The position numbers were made by a program, and so were the translations under genes. From Rubrobacter sp. (GTDB lineage Bacteria; Actinomycetota; Rubrobacteria; Rubrobacterales; Rubrobacteraceae), in the NCBI GenBank assembly GCA_013815485.1, contig JACDGB010000008.1, positions 1 to 14,611 on the forward strand: a stretch of 14,611 nucleotides of DNA, read 5' to 3'. Shown one piece after another: positions 8,039-14,611 of this stretch. The notes below the pieces were generated by a model. That model was not told the DNA's origin. It ran no database searches and was given only the letters and a program-made list of their open reading frames with translations. Each line of letters begins with the position of its first letter. Within the stretch, counting starts at the first letter, position 1.

Positions 8039-9442
8039 TCACATCCGCGCCTCCATAAGGGGCGCCTCGAAGCTCCGCTCGATGAACCGCCCGGAACCAT
8101 GCTCACCGACCACCTCGCCATCCCGGTACACGAGGTTGCCGCGCACGTACACGGAGGCCGGGCCGCCAGTAAACGTCATCCCCTCGTATGGCGTGTAGTC
8201 CACATTGCCGTGACGATTCTCCACCGTGGCGGTGATCTCCAGTTCCGGGTCCCAGAGAACGATGTCGGCGTCCGCACCGGGGATCAGGGCTCCCTTGCGC
8301 GGGTACATGCCGTGGATCTTCGCCTGGTTGGTCGAGAGTACCGAGACGAACTGGTTCTCGGAGAGGTGGCCCTCGCTCACCCCGAGCTTCCAGAGCGTCA
8401 TCGCCCGTTCCTCAGCGCCAGGGAGGCCGTTGGGGATCAAGGTGAAGTCGTCGCGGCCCAACTCTTTCTGTCCCTCGTAGTTGAAGGCGCAGTGGTCGGA
8501 GCCGAATATTTGCAGGTCCCCGATCTGCAACCCCCGCCACAGCGCCTCCCGGTTCCATTCGCGCCTCAATGGCGGTGAGCAGACGTACTTCGCGCCCTCG
8601 AACCCCTCACGCGCCAAGTCCTCGTAGGAGAAGGCGAAGTACTGCGGACAGGTCTCCGCGTACACGTTCTGTCCCAGCTCGTGCGCCCGGTGGACCTCCT
8701 CAAGCGCCGCAGCGCAGGAGACGTGGACGACGAGCAGTGGCGCGCCGGCTATCTCGGCGAGCTGGATGGCCCGGTTCGTGGCCTCCGCCTCGACCTCCGG
8801 CGGACGGGTGAGGGCGTGAAAGCGCGGGGCGGTGTCGCCGCGAGCGAGAGCCTGTTCCTGGAGCTTGCTTATTACGTCGCCGTTCTCGGCGTGGACCATG
8901 ACGAGGACACCGGCATCGCGGGCTATCTGCATGGCCTCGAACAGGTCGTCGTCCTCGGTGTAGAGTGGCGTGCCCTTGTACGCCATGAAGATCTTGATGG
9001 AAGAGACGCCCCGTTCCGGAAGGTTCGGGATCTCCGCTTTGATCTCCTGCGTCAGATTGGTTATGGCGACGTGGAAACCGTAGTCTATGAGCGCCTTGCC
9101 CTCGGCCTTCTGAGTCCAGGCATCAATGGCGCCTGAGAGGTTGCCATCCACGTCCTGCAAAGAGAAATCCACGATGGTCGTCGTGCCGCCAGCGACGGCC
9201 GCCGCGGTGCCGCTCGCCCAGTCGTCGGCGGAGACGGTCCCCCCGAAGGGCATCGCCATGTGAGTGTGTCCATCTATGAAGCCCGGCATCACCAGCTTGC
9301 CCGAGGCGTCAACCACTTCGGCATCGCCCCCGCCGAGGTTCGCGCCGATGGCTCGTACCTGATCATCCTCGACCAGCACGTCCGCCAGGTAGCTGCCATC
9401 GGCGGTGACCACAGTCCCGCCGGAAAAGAGTATCCTGCTCAA
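8039..9442 (-). CDS. hydA: Dihydropyrimidinase / D-hydantoinase
   Basis: Cyclic amidohydrolase that opens dihydrouracil, dihydrothymine or hydantoins to N-carbamoyl amino acids. The catalytic set is complete: His59 and His61 in GHTHMAMPFGG, the carboxylated Lys150 in SSIKIFMAYKG, Tyr155, His184 in MVHAENGD, His240 in VVHVSC and Asp316 in GSDHCAF. The NGLPGAEER segment after it contacts substrate in the family. I take the TTG at 9442 as start: AGAGGAG lies 7 nt upstream and residue numbers then match known enzymes almost exactly (467 residues). A longer frame to 9487 adds 15 residues without support. It is the first gene of the catabolic set, followed by aminotransferase, carbamoyl hydrolase, cupin and permease. 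The fine substrate range cannot be read from the sequence. Confidence 0.94.
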   Translation of the reverse strand: MSRILFSGGTVVTADGSYLADVLVEDDQVRAIGANLGGGDAEVVDASGKLVMPGFIDGHTHMAMPFGGTVSADDWASGTAAAVAGGTTTIVDFSLQDVDGNLSGAIDAWTQKAEGKALIDYGFHVAITNLTQEIKAEIPNLPERGVSSIKIFMAYKGTPLYTEDDDLFEAMQIARDAGVLVMVHAENGDVISKLQEQALARGDTAPRFHALTRPPEVEAEATNRAIQLAEIAGAPLLVVHVSCAAALEEVHRAHELGQNVYAETCPQYFAFSYEDLAREGFEGAKYVCSPPLRREWNREALWRGLQIGDLQIFGSDHCAFNYEGQKELGRDDFTLIPNGLPGAEERAMTLWKLGVSEGHLSENQFVSVLSTNQAKIHGMYPRKGALIPGADADIVLWDPELEITATVENRHGNVDYTPYEGMTFTGGPASVYVRGNLVYRDGEVVGEHGSGRFIERSFEAPLMEARM

Positions 9443-9629
9443 CTCCCGCTCCTCTCTAGTCCAGGAAATCGGCCTGGCCTCCCGCACTATGAACGATCGC
9501 GCCGAAGCCGACTATAGCCCCACGGAAAGAGATCCCCGAGGGAGAACGCGCCGGGCTTGTCCCTCCGTAGCATGATCCCCTCCCCACCGTGCGATTCCCG
9601 CTTTCGGAAGGTCAGTATAGGTCTCGCCG
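9443..9629 (-). other. Leader region upstream of the hydantoinase gene
   Basis: This 187 bp gap separates the chimeric ORF from the hydantoinase start. It contains a TATAGT at 9516-9511 and a CATAGT at 9491-9486 (minus strand) that could be -10 boxes, but no matching -35 is evident. A weak inverted repeat, GAGGGA/TCCCTC, lies around 9538-9566. A promoter for the catabolic operon is plausible here, not demonstrated. Confidence 0.35.
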
Positions 9630-10352
9630 CTACGCCGCGCAAAGACGCCGTATCGTCCGGGCCAACGCCTCCACGCCGACGAGGATAGCTTCCTCCTCCC
9701 AGTCGAATGCGGGGTTGTGATGGCCCGCCGCGAGCGGGCTGCCGAAGATCATGTACGTCGCCATCCCGCCGCGCTCCCGCACGCGCCGCATTATGACCGT
9801 CGCGTCCTCGGAGCCGCCGATGGATGCCTCCGGCAACACGCGCCGGACGAACTTCGCGCCTCCACACGCCTCCTCGACGATGCCGGGCCATTCCTCGTCG
9901 CAGACGGCGCTTATCCCCCGTCCGACGACCTCCATCTCAGCCTCGGAGGCGTCGAGGTCTTCCGTGGCGCCGCGAGTCTCTATCTGCATTTCGGCGCGGT
10001 CGGGGATGACGTTGCGGCCCGTCCCGGCGTTGAGGGTCCCGACGCTCTGAGCAAGGCCGATGCCGAGGATGATCGTAAGTACCGTCCCAAGCGGCGGGAA
10101 CTCCGCGAAGTTCGTCACCGCCGAGGTCAGCATGTACTCGATGCCGTCGCGGGAGATCAAACTCTCGACGGCTATCCGCTCCCCCGAAGCAGGGTCTTCG
10201 ACCGTAACCCCGAAAAGGCTCACGACCCACGAGAGCACCACGATGAACAGCGCCAGATAGACGAAGATCAAAAACGGATGCGGCAGCCTGTTCCCGGCCC
10301 GCTCCACGCCATCCAGGAATCGCCCCAATGCTCCGCCGCTAGCTACCGACAT
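9630..10352 (-). pseudogene. Chimeric remnant: AbgT transporter N terminus fused to M20 amidohydrolase C terminus
   Basis: A 240-residue open frame made of two unrelated parts. Residues 1 to about 102 match the start of AbgT-type p-aminobenzoyl-glutamate transporters: RFLDGVERAGNRLPHPF (11-27), a first transmembrane helix, and FPPLGTVLTIILGIGLAQ (85-102). From about residue 103 it matches the C-terminal part of M20 amidohydrolases (AbgA/AbgB-like): VGTLNAGTGRNVIPD (104-118), GGSEDATVIM (179-188) and AAGHHNPAFD (208-217). Missing are most of the transporter and the N-terminal metal site of the hydrolase, so neither activity should survive. The join near 10040-10050 keeps the frame. The ATG has a strong GGAGGAGGGG site and may still be translated. 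An internal deletion between adjacent genes is the likely cause; a misassembly is possible. Confidence 0.85.
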
Positions 10353-10390
10353 AGACAGCCCCTCCTCCGCTGGCTCTGGAATAGCGCGGC

Positions 10391-10396
10391 ATTATA
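10391..10396 (-). promoter_or_regulatory. Candidate -10 box upstream of the AbgT/M20 chimera
   Basis: A perfect TATAAT on the minus strand, directly preceded by CTG, about 38 nt upstream of the ATG at 10352, in a 121 bp gap. No good -35 is seen at 16-18 bp, so the call is tentative. It may be the promoter of the former abgT gene. Confidence 0.4.
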
Positions 10397-10445
10397 CAGA
10401 AAGGCGATTCGTGAAGAACGCTGTGACTTCTGGATCGCCAATGCA

Positions 10446-10467
10446 GCGAACCCTTTGCCCGGTTCGC
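10446..10467 (-). terminator. Hairpin after the APC permease stop
   Basis: GCGAACC (10446-10452) and GGTTCGC (10461-10467) form a perfect 7-bp stem with an 8-nt loop, 6 nt downstream of the permease TAA. There is no U-tract after it on the minus strand, so it is at best a weak or factor-assisted terminator, or an mRNA 3'-end stabiliser. Confidence 0.35.
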
Positions 10468-10473
10468 TTCTCG

Positions 10474-11952
10474 TTACTCGGCGGGCCTCTGGCTGGTGGG
10501 GCGGGTGGTTCCCCTGACGTTTTCCTGCGCTGTGTCTGGCTCGTCGCCGGGTTCCGAGAAGGCGCGGCCCATTGCTTCGAGTAGATCGGGGCGGCGTCGG
10601 GAGATGAAGAAGAGGAATATTAGACCGATCAGTGCCCAGGCGGCTATGAGGTACGGCCACAGATTGAACGGCGGGTCTGGCACCGGATAGATGAGCCCGT
10701 ATATCGGCAGACACACCGCCGCCGTGGCGACAAGTGGGATGATCGCGTGTCTGAGGACCGAGAAGTTCTCCCGCTCTTTCCTGAAGAAGTACAGGAAGAC
10801 CGAGACGTTTATGAAGATGTAGACGATGAGAACCGCGAGCGTCCCAAGCCCCCCGAAGTATCCATAGGTATCGGCGGGAGCGCCGAAGACCAGATACCCG
10901 AAGACGAGCCCAAGCACCACGGAGAAGCCGCCCTGAACGCTTGCGGCGACGTAGGGAGAATGGCGGGTAGGATGCACTTTTGCGAGTGCTCGTGGCAATA
11001 CTCCGTCGCGCCCGAGCGAGTATAGAAGGCGGACGGTGGCGCCGTGGATGCCGATGGCGGAGGCGATGGCTCCGGTGAGGGCGGCGATGCCGACGAACGG
11101 GGCCCAGCCAACCCCGAGGTATTCGCGGGTCAGGGTATCGAACCAGGCGGTGTCTCCGGCGAACCGGTCCATGTTGCTCGGGCCGAAGCCGATGGTCGCC
11201 GCGTAGGTCACGAAGACGTAGTAGAGGCCGATGATCGCCACGGCCCCGAGCAGGGCACGGGGGATGCTCGTGTGGGGGTCGCGCGTCTCCTCGCCCAGAG
11301 AGGCCGCCGCCTTCCACCCGACGAAGGACATTATCCCGAAGATCATGCCCAGGAACACCCCGCCGATGCCGCTTCCGGTCGCCGGGCTGAATACCGAGAG
11401 CGTGTTTCCCTCCGCCCCGCCCTGAAATATCACCGCGAGCAGCATGATGGTGACTATTACGATCTCGTATCCGAGAAAGATGAGCCCTCCCCGGACGGAC
11501 TGCGTGACCCCCAGCACCGAGAGCCCGTAGACCAGCCCCGCGATGAAGAGGAAAGGGATGACCCAGGGCACCGCTATGCCGAAGGTGCGGTCCATCAACT
11601 CGCTGGAGAACGAGGCGAATATAGAGTACGTCGCCGCCTCGAAGATACCGTAGCCGATGATAAAGAACCACATCCCCATGAAGCCGGTCCTGGGGTTTAT
11701 GGCGTCGGAGACGAACGCATAGACGCTCCCCGCCGAGGTAGTCCTCCTGGCAAGCTGCGAGAAACCCAGGGCCACCAGAAAGACCGCCGCGAACGAGAGC
11801 AGCATCGCAAGCGGCATCGCAGCGCCCGCGAAGCCTGCGATGAACGGCGTATTGAAGAACATCGCCACCGATGGCGCCATGAAGCCCATCGAGACGACCA
11901 TCGCCTCCAGCGTGGAGAGAGCCCCGCCCCTGAGGTTTCCTTCAGATTCCAA
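10474..11952 (-). CDS. APC-superfamily amino-acid permease
   Basis: Integral membrane transporter of 492 residues with about 12 predicted helices, of the amino acid-polyamine-organocation superfamily. The N-terminal helix region with MGFMAPSVAMFF, the FSQLARRTTSAGSVYAFVSD segment, and the later FVGWKAAASLGEETRDPHTS segment, where the EET-R-P pattern is typical of the family, support this. The C terminus is a hydrophilic cytoplasmic tail rich in Glu, Asp and Pro. I choose the TTG at 11952 because GAAGGAGG sits just upstream and the protein then begins MESEGNLRGG. A TTG 30 nt further upstream would add an Arg-run lacking its own ribosome site. The substrate is unknown: an amino acid or polyamine. 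It is divergent from the PNPOx gene. Confidence 0.9.
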   Translation of the reverse strand: MESEGNLRGGALSTLEAMVVSMGFMAPSVAMFFNTPFIAGFAGAAMPLAMLLSFAAVFLVALGFSQLARRTTSAGSVYAFVSDAINPRTGFMGMWFFIIGYGIFEAATYSIFASFSSELMDRTFGIAVPWVIPFLFIAGLVYGLSVLGVTQSVRGGLIFLGYEIVIVTIMLLAVIFQGGAEGNTLSVFSPATGSGIGGVFLGMIFGIMSFVGWKAAASLGEETRDPHTSIPRALLGAVAIIGLYYVFVTYAATIGFGPSNMDRFAGDTAWFDTLTREYLGVGWAPFVGIAALTGAIASAIGIHGATVRLLYSLGRDGVLPRALAKVHPTRHSPYVAASVQGGFSVVLGLVFGYLVFGAPADTYGYFGGLGTLAVLIVYIFINVSVFLYFFRKERENFSVLRHAIIPLVATAAVCLPIYGLIYPVPDPPFNLWPYLIAAWALIGLIFLFFISRRRPDLLEAMGRAFSEPGDEPDTAQENVRGTTRPTSQRPAE

Positions 11953-12090
11953 ATCCGTCCTCCTTCGTCTTCGGGCCGCCAAGAAATGTCACAATATTGG
12001 CAGACAGAGGCGCGTCCCGCCATAGGTCGGACGTACAATCTTTACCGGATCAAGAGGTCGCGCCAGGGCGACAAAAGGAGGAGCAGACCG
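11953..12090. promoter_or_regulatory. Divergent intergenic region, APC permease / PNPOx gene
   Basis: This 138 bp region contains an imperfect palindrome at about 11987-12006 centred on the perfect 8-mer CAATATTG (11992-11999), flanked by TGTC and GACA. It may be a regulator site for one or both genes. TACAAT at 12034-12039 could be a -10 for the plus-strand gene, and a TTGGCA at 11997-12002 a distant -35 with poor spacing. No clear promoter could be fixed for the permease. Confidence 0.35.
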
Positions 12091-12645
12091 ATGGGCAAAG
12101 TCTACGACAGTATCAGTGGCGAGCAGACACGCTGGATCGAGGAGCAGCCGATGTTCTTCGTCGCCACCGCAGCTCCCGAGTCACACGTCAACGTCTCCCC
12201 ACGTGGGCTGGACACATTCAGGGTGCTGGGGCCGAATCGGGTGGCGTGGCTGGATCTCACCGGCAGCGGCGTCGAGACCATAGCCCACCTGCGGGCCGAC
12301 GGAAGGATCACGCTGATGTTCTGCGCCTTTGACAGGCTGCCCGAGATACTGCGCCTCTACGGTCGCGGCGATGTGCGCGAGCCCGGCAACGAAGGATACG
12401 GCGAGTTGCGTCCCCGCTTCCCCGACCTGCCAGGCGAGAGGGCGATAGTGGACGTAACCGTGAGCCGGGTTGCGAGCTCGTGCGGGTTCGGCGTGCCGCG
12501 CATGGACCTCGTCGGCCCCCGCGACCAATTGCTGACCTCCGCCGGACGAAAAGGTCCCGAGAAGATGGCCGAATACAGGGTGCTCAAAAACACCCAAAGC
12601 ATCGACAGCCTGCCAGGACTTGAACCGGCGCGCCGAGAGATATAA
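12091..12645 (+). CDS. Pyridoxamine 5'-phosphate oxidase-fold flavoprotein
   Basis: A 184-residue protein of the PNPOx-like split-barrel family (PF01243 type), which binds FMN or in some branches F420. Key segments are MFFVATAAPESHVNVSPRG (21-39), the first strands and cofactor loop; VAWLDLTGSG (52-61); and RITLMFCAFDR (73-83). The C-terminal half contains SRVASSCGFGVPRMDLVGPR, typical of a subgroup with no assigned reaction. The ATG at 12091 follows AAAAGGAGGAG. A longer upstream frame has no support. True PdxH proteins carry other substrate residues, so vitamin B6 synthesis is not implied. It is a single gene, divergent from the permease and convergent with the DUF433 remnant. Cytoplasmic; the physiological electron donor is unknown. 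Confidence 0.85.
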   Translation: MGKVYDSISGEQTRWIEEQPMFFVATAAPESHVNVSPRGLDTFRVLGPNRVAWLDLTGSGVETIAHLRADGRITLMFCAFDRLPEILRLYGRGDVREPGNEGYGELRPRFPDLPGERAIVDVTVSRVASSCGFGVPRMDLVGPRDQLLTSAGRKGPEKMAEYRVLKNTQSIDSLPGLEPARREI

Positions 12646-12673
12646 CGGAGACATATTCTCTTGGCGATGAGCC

Positions 12674-12700
12674 GTGCCTGAGCGGTTACCTCAGCGGCAC
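12674..12700. terminator. Hairpin between convergent gene ends
   Basis: GTGCC (12674-12678) pairs with GGCAC (12696-12700), and TGAG (12679-12682) with CTCA (12690-12693), with a two-base bulge and a 7-nt loop. It lies just past the PNPOx gene and overlaps the DUF433 stop codon. No U-tract is present, so any terminator function would not be the classical intrinsic type. Confidence 0.3.
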
Positions 12701-12920
12701 AACTCGAAGGCGCGTTCGCCGCGGGTGGATTCGGCGGCGAATGCGAACACCGCCCTCAAGGAGTCTCGCGTGAGGCTGAGATAACTGCCGAGAAGCTGTT
12801 CTTCGGTCCAGCCGTTGGCGAGGAGATCGAGCAAAAATCCACGCAGAGCCGCGTCCCTTTGACGACCAGCCTGCTGGATAGGATCTCGGGGTCCGAATGT
12901 ATGTGATCTCGCCAATCCAT
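12691..12920 (-). pseudogene. DUF433 antitoxin-like gene, broken by a one-base frameshift
   Basis: The DUF433 pattern is split between two frames. From the ATG at 12920, the first frame reads MDWRDHIHSDPEIL, then VVKGTRLCVDF (residues 19-29). The family signature continues only after a +1 shift, with LLDLLANGWTEEQLL and LTRDSLRAVFAFAAE to the TGA at 12691. The break is in a run of five T on the coding strand (12837-12833); six T would restore one 76-residue frame. DUF433 proteins are small DNA-binding-like proteins, often antitoxins paired with DUF5615 PIN-like toxins. No such toxin is present here. The gene follows the FGD-like gene by 29 bp in the same direction with GGGAGAG before its ATG. 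The defect may be a true mutation or a sequencing error in the homopolymer. Confidence 0.85.
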
Positions 12921-12926
12921 GCTCTC

Positions 12927-12936
12927 CCGCATTATA
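12927..12936 (-). promoter_or_regulatory. TATAAT close to the DUF433 start
   Basis: TATAAT lies at 12936-12931, only 10 nt upstream of the ATG at 12920. If used, it would give a leaderless or nearly leaderless transcript for the DUF433 gene. No good -35 is visible. Chance occurrence in the 29 bp spacer is possible. Confidence 0.25.
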
Positions 12937-12949
12937 TCCGCCGCAGTCG

Positions 12950-13951
12950 CTATCCCTTCGGCCAGCGCAACTTGGGGATTACACGCTCTCCGTAGGCGCG
13001 GATGAACTCTCCCTGATTCCGTCCGACGTTGTGGACGTAGACTTCGTCGAAGCCGAGATCCACGTAGTGCTGGATGTGGTCGAGGTGCTCGTCGAGGTCG
13101 GCGCTGGTGAGGACGCGGTTCTCGAAGTTCTTGATCGTCACCTGTTTCGCCATCGCCGCGAAGTCCTCGGGGTTGCGGATGTCTCCTTTGGGAAAAGGCA
13201 TCCCGCCGTTGGGCCATTCTTTGACGGCTTGCTCTTCTGCCTGTTGTTGATCCTCGGCCCAAGAGACGTGGAGTTGGATCATTCTTGGCATCGTACTCGG
13301 GTCTTTGTCTGCTTCGCGGGCACCCTCCTCGAACTTGTCCATGAGATTCTTTATCTTCTCGTCAGGAGCGCCGACGGTGATGATGCCGTCACAGTGCTTG
13401 CCTGTGCGCTTGCTCTGAATAGGCCCGGCGGTCGCCACATAGATGGGAGGCGGCGTGTCGGGCATGGTGTATAGCTGCGCGCTCTCCAGCGTGATGTGCT
13501 CCCCCGCATACTTGACCTTCTTGCCGGAGAAGAGCCTGCGAATGACCTCGATTGACTCCATGAGGATTCGCAAACGTGTCGGGGCCTCGGGCCAGTAGCG
13601 GCCGACGACGTGCTCGTTGAGTGCCTCGCCCGCCCCGAGCCCAAGCCAGAAACGCCCTGGGTACATGGCTTCGAGCGTCGCCGCTCCTTGAGCGATGATC
13701 GCGGGATGATAGCGGAAGCCTGGCGGCGTGACGCCCGTGCCGAAGCGGAGGTTCGTGGTCGCCCCGAGGGCGCCCATCCAGGACCACACGAAGGCGCTCT
13801 CGCCCTGTTCCGGGGTCCAGGGGTGGAAGTGGTCAGAGGCCATCACAGAGGTGAAACCGTTGTCCTCGGCGGCCTTGCTCCAATTCAAGAGGTCCGTGGG
13901 ATGGAACTGCTCGAACATGGCCGCGTATCCCACCGTGCCCGTGGTCTTCAT
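12950..13951 (-). CDS. FGD-like F420-dependent LLM oxidoreductase (TIGR03557-like)
   Basis: A 333-residue luciferase-like TIM-barrel enzyme closely resembling F420-dependent glucose-6-phosphate dehydrogenase (Fgd) and the related TIGR03557 family. Shared features are GYAAMFEQFHPTDL (8-21), SDHFHPW with Asp40, His41 and Trp45, GTGVTPPGFRYHPAIIAQ (71-88) and GLGAGEALNE with Glu109. In Fgd the equivalents Asp39, His40 and Glu109 act in F420 binding and catalysis. The C-terminal part that binds the sugar phosphate in Fgd differs (TIKNFENRVLTSADLDEH), so the substrate may not be glucose-6-phosphate. The ATG at 13951 has AAGGGAG upstream within an element shared with the NCS1 leader. It lies downstream of the Eis-like gene and 29 bp before the DUF433 remnant. 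Confidence 0.9.
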   Translation of the reverse strand: MKTTGTVGYAAMFEQFHPTDLLNWSKAAEDNGFTSVMASDHFHPWTPEQGESAFVWSWMGALGATTNLRFGTGVTPPGFRYHPAIIAQGAATLEAMYPGRFWLGLGAGEALNEHVVGRYWPEAPTRLRILMESIEVIRRLFSGKKVKYAGEHITLESAQLYTMPDTPPPIYVATAGPIQSKRTGKHCDGIITVGAPDEKIKNLMDKFEEGAREADKDPSTMPRMIQLHVSWAEDQQQAEEQAVKEWPNGGMPFPKGDIRNPEDFAAMAKQVTIKNFENRVLTSADLDEHLDHIQHYVDLGFDEVYVHNVGRNQGEFIRAYGERVIPKLRWPKG

Positions 13952-13982
13952 GTGGCCTCCCTTCGGTCGAAGCTTTCAGCTT
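13952..13982 (-). promoter_or_regulatory. Leader element shared with the NCS1 permease gene
   Basis: Reading toward the ATG at 13951: AAGCTGA, 6 nt, CGACCGAAGGGAG, 5 nt, start codon. It matches the permease leader at 4852-4822 in sequence and spacing. It contains the ribosome binding site plus an unexplained conserved upstream part. Confidence 0.5.
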
Positions 13983-13988
13983 TTACCC

Positions 13989-14007
13989 GGATGGAGACTC
14001 TCCATCC
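13989..14007. terminator. Perfect 8-bp hairpin between the Eis-like and FGD-like genes
   Basis: GGATGGAG (13989-13996) pairs perfectly with CTCCATCC (14000-14007) around a 3-nt loop. It lies 38 nt downstream of the Eis-like stop codon and upstream of the FGD-like leader element. On the minus strand it is followed by GGGTAAAAGC and not by a T-run, so it is not a standard intrinsic terminator. Attenuation or RNA processing is an alternative. Confidence 0.4.
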
Positions 14008-14044
14008 AGCCATCCACAGTTTACAGCGACGGCTGCGAGGAACC

Positions 14045-14611
14045 TCAAAAATGGTCGGGGCCGAACACCCACGGGTCCCCGGCGGGGAACATTGCCTCCA
14101 GCCGCTCTAACGCCTCCAGCGAATCAGGATGGATGAGCCCATGCTCCGCGAGTCGGCCAGAGGACAGGTACCCGGCGTAAAGTTGGGCGAGCTGGCGCGC
14201 GTCGAGGGAGACGCGATGCTCTGAGTGGGCGCCGCGTTTCACGCTTCCGTCCCCGACGGTGTACTCTCCGGCGTTCTCCGGGATCCCGTCGTCTGAGACT
14301 TCGAGGACGAGCGAGGAGCCAGTCTCGCGGCTCAAGTAGCCGAGCGCGCCCTCCACGTCAACGAGACGGAGCATGAACTCGGGTTCGATCTCCGCCTTGA
14401 CATAGGAGTTCGTCAGGAACGGATGGAGCGGTTCGCCGCGCGGGGTCGCGCATTTTATCTCGAAGGCCATCGGGTCCAGGGCGGCCATGAAGGAGACCAA
14501 AGCCTCCCGCGCCCGAGGCGTAGACGCTACCAGCTCCCTGGCCTGCAATTCGCGCCCCGGCTCCCATCCCTCCTTCCACCCGGACATCTGGTAGAGGAGA
14601 TAACCTTCGAT
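14045..14611 (-). CDS. Eis-like GNAT acetyltransferase, C-terminal part; 5' end beyond window
   Basis: The frame is open to the right edge, giving 188 residues of the C-terminal part of a protein of about 400. The first residues, GYLLYQMSGW, look like a strand of the central acetyltransferase domain. From about residue 90 the sequence matches the sterol-carrier-like C-terminal domain of Eis-family proteins: MLRLVDVEGALGYL, LVLEVSDDGIPENAGEY, VSLDARQLAQLYAGYLS, and the terminal PWVFGPDHF that ends in an aromatic residue close to the active site. Eis enzymes acetylate amines such as aminoglycosides or protein lysines. The real substrate here is unknown and the family is widespread in actinobacteria, so resistance must not be assumed. 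The methionine at 14587 is internal, not the start. Confidence 0.85.
   Translation of the reverse strand: MEGYLLYQMSGWKEGWEPGRELQARELVASTPRAREALVSFMAALDPMAFEIKCATPRGEPLHPFLTNSYVKAEIEPEFMLRLVDVEGALGYLSRETGSSLVLEVSDDGIPENAGEYTVGDGSVKRGAHSEHRVSLDARQLAQLYAGYLSSGRLAEHGLIHPDSLEALERLEAMFPAGDPWVFGPDHF

Noticed and set aside
10343..11671. Minus-strand frame of 442 codons overlapping the permease
   Set aside because: Same strand but another frame of the APC gene. It is Arg- and His-rich with no transmembrane pattern, while the permease frame has a clear one.
11044..12645. Plus-strand frame of 533 codons ending with the PNPOx protein
   Set aside because: Only the part from 12091 resembles a protein family and has a ribosome site. 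The upstream part is antisense to the APC permease.
13989..14007. Intrinsic terminator for the Eis-like gene
   Set aside because: The hairpin is perfect but has no T-run after it on the minus strand, so it is kept only as a low-confidence hairpin.
14045..14611. Antibiotic resistance gene (eis)
   Set aside because: Eis-family acetyltransferases are common in actinobacteria with varied substrates; only the C-terminal part is visible and nothing here shows aminoglycoside activity.

Overview
This 14.6 kb window looks like chromosome from a high-GC actinobacterium. Rubrobacter or a close relative is the best guess, based on GC-rich codon use, frequent TTG starts behind good Shine-Dalgarno sequences, an FGD-like F420 oxidoreductase and an Eis-like acetyltransferase. 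This assignment comes from recognising protein families, not from a search. I see no rRNA, tRNA, CRISPR array, insertion sequence or phage gene.

Left part (1-1900): the 5' two thirds of a thioredoxin reductase gene (minus, cut by the window edge) diverges from a small GYD-domain gene that ends in a strong intrinsic terminator. A lipoprotein-like gene of unknown function follows on the plus strand.

Centre (2103-11952): nine minus-strand genes, transcribed right to left. First come an APC amino-acid permease and a chimeric ORF that fuses the start of an AbgT-type transporter to the end of an M20 amidohydrolase, probably a deletion scar. Then comes a coherent catabolic set: dihydropyrimidinase/hydantoinase, class III aminotransferase, M20-type N-carbamoyl-amino-acid hydrolase (beta-ureidopropionase-like), cupin, Mhp1-like NCS1 permease and an LLM-class oxidoreductase. 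Together these could import a dihydropyrimidine, hydantoin or pyrimidine, open the ring, remove the carbamoyl group and transaminate the resulting beta-amino acid. No conventional dihydropyrimidine dehydrogenase is present. The LLM protein (family usually labelled F420-dependent) is the only redox enzyme in the set, which suggests it may carry out the ring redox step.

Right part (12091-14611): a PNPOx-fold flavoprotein gene (plus) diverges from the APC gene and converges with a DUF433 antitoxin-like gene broken by a one-base frameshift in a homopolymer. Upstream of that lie an FGD-like F420-dependent oxidoreductase and the C-terminal part of an Eis-like acetyltransferase (cut by the window edge), all on the minus strand. 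The leaders of the NCS1 permease and of the FGD-like gene, 9 kb apart, share a spaced sequence element.
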